Source: Diacronema lutheri (lineage: Eukaryota; Haptophyta; Pavlovophyceae; Pavlovales; Pavlovaceae). Taken from it: a stretch of 64,000 nucleotides of DNA. Positions 58,991 through 64,000 of the stretch are shown one piece after another. Each line of letters opens with the position of its first letter. Position 1 is the first letter of the stretch. The DNA lies in NCBI GenBank assembly GCA_019448385.1, contig JAGTXO010000033.1, positions 201,001 to 265,000 on the forward strand, in the 5' to 3' direction. The position numbers were made by a program, and so were the translations under genes. A model generated the notes under the pieces. It was not told the origin of the DNA. It worked only from the letters and a program-made list of their open reading frames with translations, and did not search any database.

Positions 58991-61339
58991 ATGCTGGAGG
59001 ACGCATTCCTGCGCCACCTGCCGCACCGGCTCGCCGACGTGATCGCGTCGGCCTTCTTCGTGCTCGGTTCGCTGCCCGCGTGCGCCGAGCTCGCGTCGAC
59101 GCTCGTCGACTACGTGTGGTACGGAACCGCGTTCGCGCTCCAGTGGGTGCCCGGCGCGCGCGCGCTCTCGCGCCGGCTGATGGCGCGCGCGCTGCGGCTG
59201 GACGCGCCAACGTTTGGGATCTCGGTCACGCCGATTGACACGGCGACAGTCAACGACGGCCGCGACACGCTGCGCGGCACGCTCTGGCTCCCGGCCGGCC
59301 CGCGCGCGCCCTCGGGGCCGTTCCCCGTCGTCATCATCCGCACGCCGTACGGGCAGCGCGCCCACCTCGAGGTGGGGCAGGGCGTGCTCGCCGAGCGCGG
59401 GTATGCCGTGCTCTACCAGAACACGCGCGGCCGGTGCGGCTCGGACGGCGAGTTCGTCCCGGTCGAGCACGAGCGCGCGGACGGCGCCGCGACGGTCCGG
59501 TGGGTGCGCGCGCAGCCATGGTGCAACGGGCGCGTCGCCGTGTGCGGCTTTTCGTACCTGGGCTTCACGGCGTGGGCGTGCGTGGGCGCGTGCGCTCCGG
59601 GCGAGCTGCAGGCCGCGATCCCGCTCGTCTCCCAGTCGCGCATCCACTCCGCCGCGTTCGTGCAGGGCGGCGCGCTCTCGCTGGAGCTCGTCATCTTGTG
59701 GCTCTTCCTCGTGCTGCGTGTGCTCGCGACCGCATCGCCGCTCGCGCAGGCGCGCGCGTGGCTCGACGCGTGGCGCGGCGCAACCTTCTCGCGCGCGCAG
59801 ATGCACACGCCCCTCCGCGAGCTCGACAGGCTCCTCCTCGGCAAGCACGTCGCGTTCATCCGCGGCGCGCTCGCACATCCCGACGCCGACGGGCCCTTCT
59901 GGCGCTCGCGCGACAAGCTGTGCGACATCGCGGACGTTGCGGCGCGCGGCGCGCTACCGACGATGCACATCGTCACCGGCTGGTGCGCGCGTGCGAGCTC
60001 GCCGCTGCGCGCGCGCGCGCGGCGCGCCCCTGCCCGCGCGCGCGCGCGCGCGCCGTCGTGGCCCACAGCGCGCCGCGCGCGCCGCGCGCTGCCCTGAGCG
60101 CGCCGCGCCGCGACGGGCCCCCCCCATCGGGCCATCGCCTCCTCCTCGCCTCGTGCCAGGTACGACTTCTTCGTGCACGAGTGCCTGCGCGACTTTGAGC
60201 TCGTGTGCGCGGCGCAGCCCGACGCACGGCTCACCGTCGGCGCGCACGACCACTGGGGCATCGTGCACCTGCCCCACCTGCAGCACGCGTACCGCTGCCT
60301 GCTCGCCACGCTCGACCAGGCGGTCGGACCCGCGCTTCCGCGCGCGCGCGTTGCAGGCGGCGTGGCTGGGCGCGCGGCGGGGCGGGGCGCCGACGATGGC
60401 GGCGAGCGGGCAGCGGACGGTGCTAAGGGCAGCGCGCACGCGCCGCTCCGCCGTGCCTATCCCGCGCTGCACGGCTTCGCGTCCAAGCGCGGCGCGCGCG
60501 GTCGGCGAACGGCGGCCGTCGCCGCGGGCGCAGCGTCGGAGCCGGCCGAGCGCGAAGCCGAGCTTGAGCTGCCGGTCCAAATTTGCATGCTCGGCTCAGG
60601 CCGTTGGAAGGGGTACGCACGATGGCCGCCGGGCGAGAGCCGCGACGAGCGCCTCTGGCTGACGGCACACGCGGGCCTCTCCAACCACGCGCCCGCCGAC
60701 GCGCCGCCCGCCCGCGCGGCGGCGGGCGGCGCGGTCGGCCCACACCGCCGCGCGACGCTGAGCTACGCGTACGACCCCGCCGACCCGACGCCATCGTGCG
60801 GAGGGCCGGCGTTCAACCCGCTCAACAGCGGCGCGCGCAACCAGCGCGCGCTCGAACGCCGGCGCGACATGCTGATCTTCTCGTCCGAGCCGATGCGCCG
60901 GCATGTGCGCATTGTGGGCCACGTGCGGCTGCGGCTGCGCGTGAGCAGCAGCGCGCACTCCATCGACCTCGTCGCGCGGCTGTGCGAGGCCTCGCCTTTG
61001 CTCGGCTCGACCAACATCTGCGAGGGTGTCGTGCGGCTGCGCGCCTCGCCGCCCGCCGCGCCTCCGCCGACGCTCGCCGCCGAGCGCTGCAACGCCGCGC
61101 GGATCGGCGGCGAGGATGGTATCGTCGCCGTCGTCGAGCTCGGGCCAGTTGGCGTCGATTTCTCGGCGGGCTCGCGCGTGAGGCTGCACGTGTGCTCGGC
61201 CGCCCACCCGCGGTGGATGCGCAACCTGAACAGTGCGAGCTCGACGCCGCTCGAGGAGCAGATGTGCGGCCCGCCGTCGACGCAGCAGATATGGGTTGAC
61301 TGTGCGGACAGCTTCCTCGTCCTGCCCGTCGACTCGTGA
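58991..61339 (+). CDS. CocE/NonD-type (peptidase S15) alpha/beta hydrolase
   Basis: Two exons (58991-59982, 60160-61339) give about 723 residues. Residues 20-55 are hydrophobic and may anchor the protein. The S15 core follows: LRGTLWLPAG, FPVVIIRTPYGQR, LYQNTRGRCGSDGEF, then the nucleophile elbow CGFSYLGF (S188) and a helical lid. Across the intron TGW/YDFFVHECLRDF is restored, and AHDHWG carries the probable catalytic His. The C-terminal 250 residues form the jelly-roll domain of the family (RRDMLIFSSEP, HVRIVGHVRLRLRVSSSAHS, FSAGSRVRLHVCS). Bacterial relatives cleave X-Pro dipeptides, cocaine esters or glutaryl-7-ACA; the substrate here is unknown. A eukaryotic intron shows it is not contamination, but distant bacterial origin is possible. 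Confidence 0.85.
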
Positions 61340-61492
61340 GTAGGACTCGGCATCCCGACACACGCTGTGCACAGCCTCCGAGTGCAAAGAGCGCTAAAAC
61401 TGTTCTACACAGCGTGTAAGGGAAAGAAAGACAACGAGTCGACCGCCACGTGGTGCGCGCCTTTGCCCTCGGCAATTGGCACGCGGCGGTGC
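61340..61492. other. Convergent intergenic gap
   Basis: 153 bp between stops of the hydrolase and lactonase genes. Lower GC around 61395-61440. Nothing else seen. Confidence 0.4.
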
Positions 61493-63298
61493 TCAGTTGA
61501 GGACGAGAGGCTGGTCGGCATCGTCGAGGATGCAGATGCAGCGCGGCGAGGCGGGCACGGCGGTAATCGCCGGCTTGGAGAGCATGCCCGACTTGCAGTC
61601 AATCTGGAAGAGCGCAATGTCACACGATGATTGGTTCGCAACGACGAGGAAATCTCCGGACGGGCTGATTTGAAAATGGCGGGGTGTCTTGCCGCCGCAC
61701 GGCACGTTGGCGTGCATCGAGAGCTTGCCCGTCGCCTCGTCCACCTTGAGGATCGAGATCGAGTGGTTCTGCCTGCGAGCGGGCAGGGCGGACAGCGCGA
61801 CGGGCGCGTGTTGAACGGGAGGGGGGGGGGGGAGGGGGGGTGGAAGGGGGGGGTGGCCCGCGTCGAACGGCGCGCCGCGCACACACCGGTTGGATGCGTA
61901 GACAAACTTGCCGCTCGGGTGCATGGCAATCTCCGCCGAGCCGCAGTGCCCTTCCCGCGTGGGCTGCACATAGTGCGGGAGCAGGCTGACTGTCTGCAGC
62001 TCAGTGAGGGAACCGTCCGAGTCATTGAGCTGCAGCACGCATGCGGTGCCGTCCATCTCACACAGCGCGTAGACGAGGTGAGCGGCGCGCGAGGGCTGCG
62101 GCGCGCGGGAGCGGCGCGAGAGGGCGGCGCGCGGCGGTGGGGCACACACCGCGCGGATGAGACGGCAAAAGGTGGAAAGGCGGAAAGGCGAATTTTTGGC
62201 GAATTCCAACGCTCGTCGCCAGCCATGGCCGAGTGCTTGCGCGACGCGCGTGCCACGCGTGCGCATGGCGCGTGCCCGGCGCGTGCACGCGGCCGCGGCG
62301 CGTTGGCCCGCCTGCGCGGCGCGGCGTGGCGCAGCGCGCACGGGCGAGAAGCAAATGTGTCGGGGGCCGGCGCCCTCCCGCGCCCTCCAGTGGCGCGTGG
62401 CGTTGGGCGCGCCGGCGAGCACGCCCTTGGCCGCGTCGTACGCGTACACGAGCACCGTGTCGAGGCCGAGGTCGGGCACGAGCGCCCACTTGCCCGCCCA
62501 TGGGTCGACACGAACCGAATGTGGGTGAGCCGATGCCTGCCGATCTGCGAGGTGCGGCTTGGGATCATCGATCACGTGGTGCTTCGCGTCGGTCGCGGCG
62601 CCGAGCGATCCGTCGGGAAGGACGGGGAGGACGCACACGCTGCCGCCCGCATAGTTGGCCGCGAGCACGTGCCGGCACGCGCGCCCGTCTGGCGCGGCGT
62701 ACGCGGTACCTTGGCCGTTCGACGATTGCGCTCCGCCCAGGAGGGCAAGCGTCGCGTCGCGCGCGTCCGCAGCGACGGCGGAGACGGCGCCCTCGTGCGC
62801 GACGTAAAGCACGTGCTTGCCCGTCGACGTGCTCGCGCTCACAAACGATGGGTTGGCCCCCACCTTGAGCGGCTCGCCGACCGCGGCGGCGGCAGTGCGC
62901 GACGGCGAGATGCGGAAGGCGAAGACACTCTCAGAACCGCCGCCGGTGCCGACGATGACGAGCGGGCCGGTGCGGCAGCCGCCGGCAAGCCAGCGCGCGG
63001 TCTCGTCCATCGCCTCGATCTGCTCGCGCAGCGACGCCATCTCCGCCGCGATCGCCTCCACGCCGCGCGCGGTCGACGACGCGGCGAGCGCCTCCGCGGT
63101 CGGCGTGTCAGGCTTTGGCTTCTCGAGGTAGTCGTTGTACAGCCAGAGCGCGGCGCCCGCGTAGCACGCGCCGATCACGGCGGCGTTGCCCAGGTTGTCC
63201 ATCGTGCTTCGCCCCGCCAAACCGCCGCCTGGCGCCGATGAGAACGCGCGCGACAGGCGGGCGCGGTGCGCGCCGAGCGCGCGCGCCAGGAGCGACAT
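61493..63298 (-). CDS. Lactonase-type beta-propeller (6-phosphogluconolactonase-like), membrane-anchored
   Basis: Three exons (63298-62342, 62095-61887, 61772-61493) give about 481 residues. The start MSLLARALGAHRARLSRAFS looks like a mitochondrial presequence and is followed by a hydrophobic helix, AAVIGACYAGAALWLYNDY, and a short coiled region. The rest is a seven-bladed lactonase (YbhE-type) propeller: HVLAANYAGGSVCVLPVLPD, HPHSVRVDP, GPRHICFSP, HLVYALCEMDGTACVLQLND, SGKFVYASNR/QNHSISILKV (restored by splicing) and TPRHFQISPSGDFLVVANQS. Bacterial relatives hydrolyse 6-phosphogluconolactone; fungal ones act on carboxymuconolactone. Organelle targeting together with a membrane anchor is unusual. 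Exact substrate unknown. Confidence 0.83.
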   Translation of the reverse strand: MSLLARALGAHRARLSRAFSSAPGGGLAGRSTMDNLGNAAVIGACYAGAALWLYNDYLEKPKPDTPTAEALAASSTARGVEAIAAEMASLREQIEAMDETARWLAGGCRTGPLVIVGTGGGSESVFAFRISPSRTAAAAVGEPLKVGANPSFVSASTSTGKHVLYVAHEGAVSAVAADARDATLALLGGAQSSNGQGTAYAAPDGRACRHVLAANYAGGSVCVLPVLPDGSLGAATDAKHHVIDDPKPHLADRQASAHPHSVRVDPWAGKWALVPDLGLDTVLVYAYDAAKGVLAGAPNATRHWRAREGAGPRHICFSPVRAAPRRAAQAGQRAAAACTRRARAMRTRGTRVAQALGHGWRRALEFAKNSPFRLSTFCRLIRAVCAPPPRAALSRRSRAPQPSRAAHLVYALCEMDGTACVLQLNDSDGSLTELQTVSLLPHYVQPTREGHCGSAEIAMHPSGKFVYASNRCVRGAPFDAGHPPLPPPLPPPPPVQHAPVALSALPARRQNHSISILKVDEATGKLSMHANVPCGGKTPRHFQISPSGDFLVVANQSSCDIALFQIDCKSGMLSKPAITAVPASPRCICILDDADQPLVLN

Positions 63299-63396
63299 TG
63301 CGTTTTTCGTGTTTTGTTGGGGGGCTTGCGCAGTGGCCGGCGTGCCGCGCCGCGCGCCGGGCCACGTGAACGCGGACGCGGCTGCGGACGGGCGAG
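63299..63396. promoter_or_regulatory. Divergent promoter region
   Basis: 98 bp between the start codons of the lactonase gene and the last gene. A T-rich patch (GCGTTTTTCGTGTTTTGTTG, 63300-63319) is next to the lactonase start. Promoter function is inferred. Confidence 0.35.
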
Positions 63397-64000
63397 ATGG
63401 GGTCGACCGAGCTGCGTGCGCTCATGGGGCCCGTCAACCCGGAGGCGGTGGTGGGGATGGACCTTCGCCACCTCGTCGATCTGGGCGAGCAAGGGCTCGA
63501 CCTCCTCCTCGCGGGCGTCGACGCGTTCCGACGCCGCGTCGAATCGCGCGGCGTCGGCGCGGCGCTCGCGGCCGACTACGCGGCGCTCTCACCACGGTGG
63601 GCGGAGGTGCACGACGCGTGGGACGCGTTCGCGCGCGCGGAGAACGCTCGCGGCGTGGGCGCCGCCGTCCGTCTGCTCGCCGCCCTCCTCGAGTCGGCGA
63701 GCGCCGGCGGGCACGACGATACGCGCCCACCCGCGGGCACGCGAGCGCCCGCCGTCGGCGCGCGCGCGCGCGAGCTGTGGCACGCGCGCGGCGCCGAGCT
63801 CGTCGCGCAGCTCGGCACGGGCAAGCTCGCGCTCGTCGTGCCCGCGCTCGTCCTCCTCCGCGCCCTTGTCCGCGCGCACCGCCCGCTCGCGAGCGCGCTC
63901 GCTGCGACCGTCGACGGCGCGGCGCTGCGCTTGGGCAACCTCGCGCGGCACGCGCCGGCCGCGGGCGCGGCGGCGCGCGACGGCGGCGGCGATGGCGCGG
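63397..64000 (+). CDS. 5' part of a helical protein, possibly URB1/Npa1-like
   Basis: From ATG at 63397 the frame stays open to the window end (201 codons). It begins MGSTELRALMGPVNPEAVVG and is predicted almost all helical, with ALSPRWAEVHDAWDAFARAE resembling the YL.LSP.c.el...W motif near the N-terminus of URB1/Npa1, a very large nucleolar protein needed for 60S ribosome assembly. Only a small part is visible and the similarity is short, so the family is a suggestion. Coding character is supported by an uninterrupted frame, sensible hydrophobic periodicity and a divergent arrangement with the lactonase gene. Confidence 0.55.
   Translation, partial: MGSTELRALMGPVNPEAVVGMDLRHLVDLGEQGLDLLLAGVDAFRRRVESRGVGAALAADYAALSPRWAEVHDAWDAFARAENARGVGAAVRLLAALLESASAGGHDDTRPPAGTRAPAVGARARELWHARGAELVAQLGTGKLALVVPALVLLRALVRAHRPLASALAATVDGAALRLGNLARHAPAAGAAARDGGGDGA

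Noticed and set aside
58991-61339. Recent bacterial transfer of the CocE/S15 hydrolase
   Set aside because: It has an intron with the local donor type and local codon use; old transfer cannot be excluded but nothing indicates a recent one.
1-64000. LTR or virus-derived elements
   Set aside because: No reverse transcriptase, integrase, capsid or long terminal repeat pattern was recognised anywhere in the window.

Overview
This window looks like a nuclear contig of a ciliated, very GC-rich unicellular eukaryote, most likely an alga. The evidence is spliceosomal introns, eukaryote-only genes (prefoldin 6, YL1/VPS72, ATAD5, MANF, roadblock dynein light chain, DPCD, CEP44), genes packed tightly on both strands, and coding sequence saturated with G/C at third positions. 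The combination of base composition, short CGCG-rich introns and gene content would fit a haptophyte such as the Pavlovales, but that placement is inference; no rRNA or plastid marker is present to settle it.

Layout from left to right. An ATAD5/ELG1-like PCNA unloader enters from the left edge (2-4155, +). It faces an AGC kinase fused to about 21 ankyrin repeats (4579-8935, -). Next come YL1/VPS72 (9320-10603, +), a CEP44-like centriolar protein (10993-12024, -), an SLC25A44-like mitochondrial carrier (12121-13278, +), a SMIM20-like micropeptide (13491-13691, -) and prefoldin 6 (13905-14463, +). A large protein with an EF-hand, five OmpA-like modules and two FABP-like modules occupies 14683-20522 (-). 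A leucine-rich-repeat membrane protein follows (20582-23221, +), then a three-domain sulfotransferase/glycosyltransferase (23268-28229, -), a coiled-coil RING-like protein (28312-30360, +), a METTL21-type methyltransferase (30549-31385, -), MANF (31428-32116, +), an acyl-CoA-synthetase-like enzyme (32367-34590, +) and an EEP hydrolase (34780-35976, -).

The region 35977-41284 is the accessory part. It holds a 189-bp tandem duplication, one copy of a 138-152 bp dispersed repeat whose partner lies inverted 22 kb away, and a chromodomain-Fanzor gene: a eukaryotic TnpB-type, RuvC-fold nuclease carrying an HP1-like chromodomain (about 37004-40362). A tRNA-Leu(UAG) with a truncated tandem copy follows. 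I regard the chromodomain-Fanzor as the most interesting item in the window.

The right part holds an Ala-rich helical-repeat protein (41624-43072, -), a two-pore-type cation channel with eight EF-hands (43309-47834, +), two unrecognised proteins (48077-48928, +; 48995-51948, -), and a divergent ciliary pair, roadblock light chain (52190-52898, -) and DPCD (52963-53577, +). Then come an SMP-domain protein (53709-55444, +), an intron-rich NIPA-like transporter (55579-58806, +), a CocE/S15-type hydrolase (58991-61339, +), a membrane-anchored lactonase (61493-63298, -) and the start of a gene that may be URB1 (63397-end, +).

Most genes are arranged as divergent pairs with 40-400 bp between start codons, or as convergent pairs with very short gaps. 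Introns are 80-390 nt, and more than half begin GTGCG rather than GTAAG or GTGAG. Exon borders below were found by joining frames at GT(GC)...AG so that phase and family similarity both hold; none was checked against transcripts.
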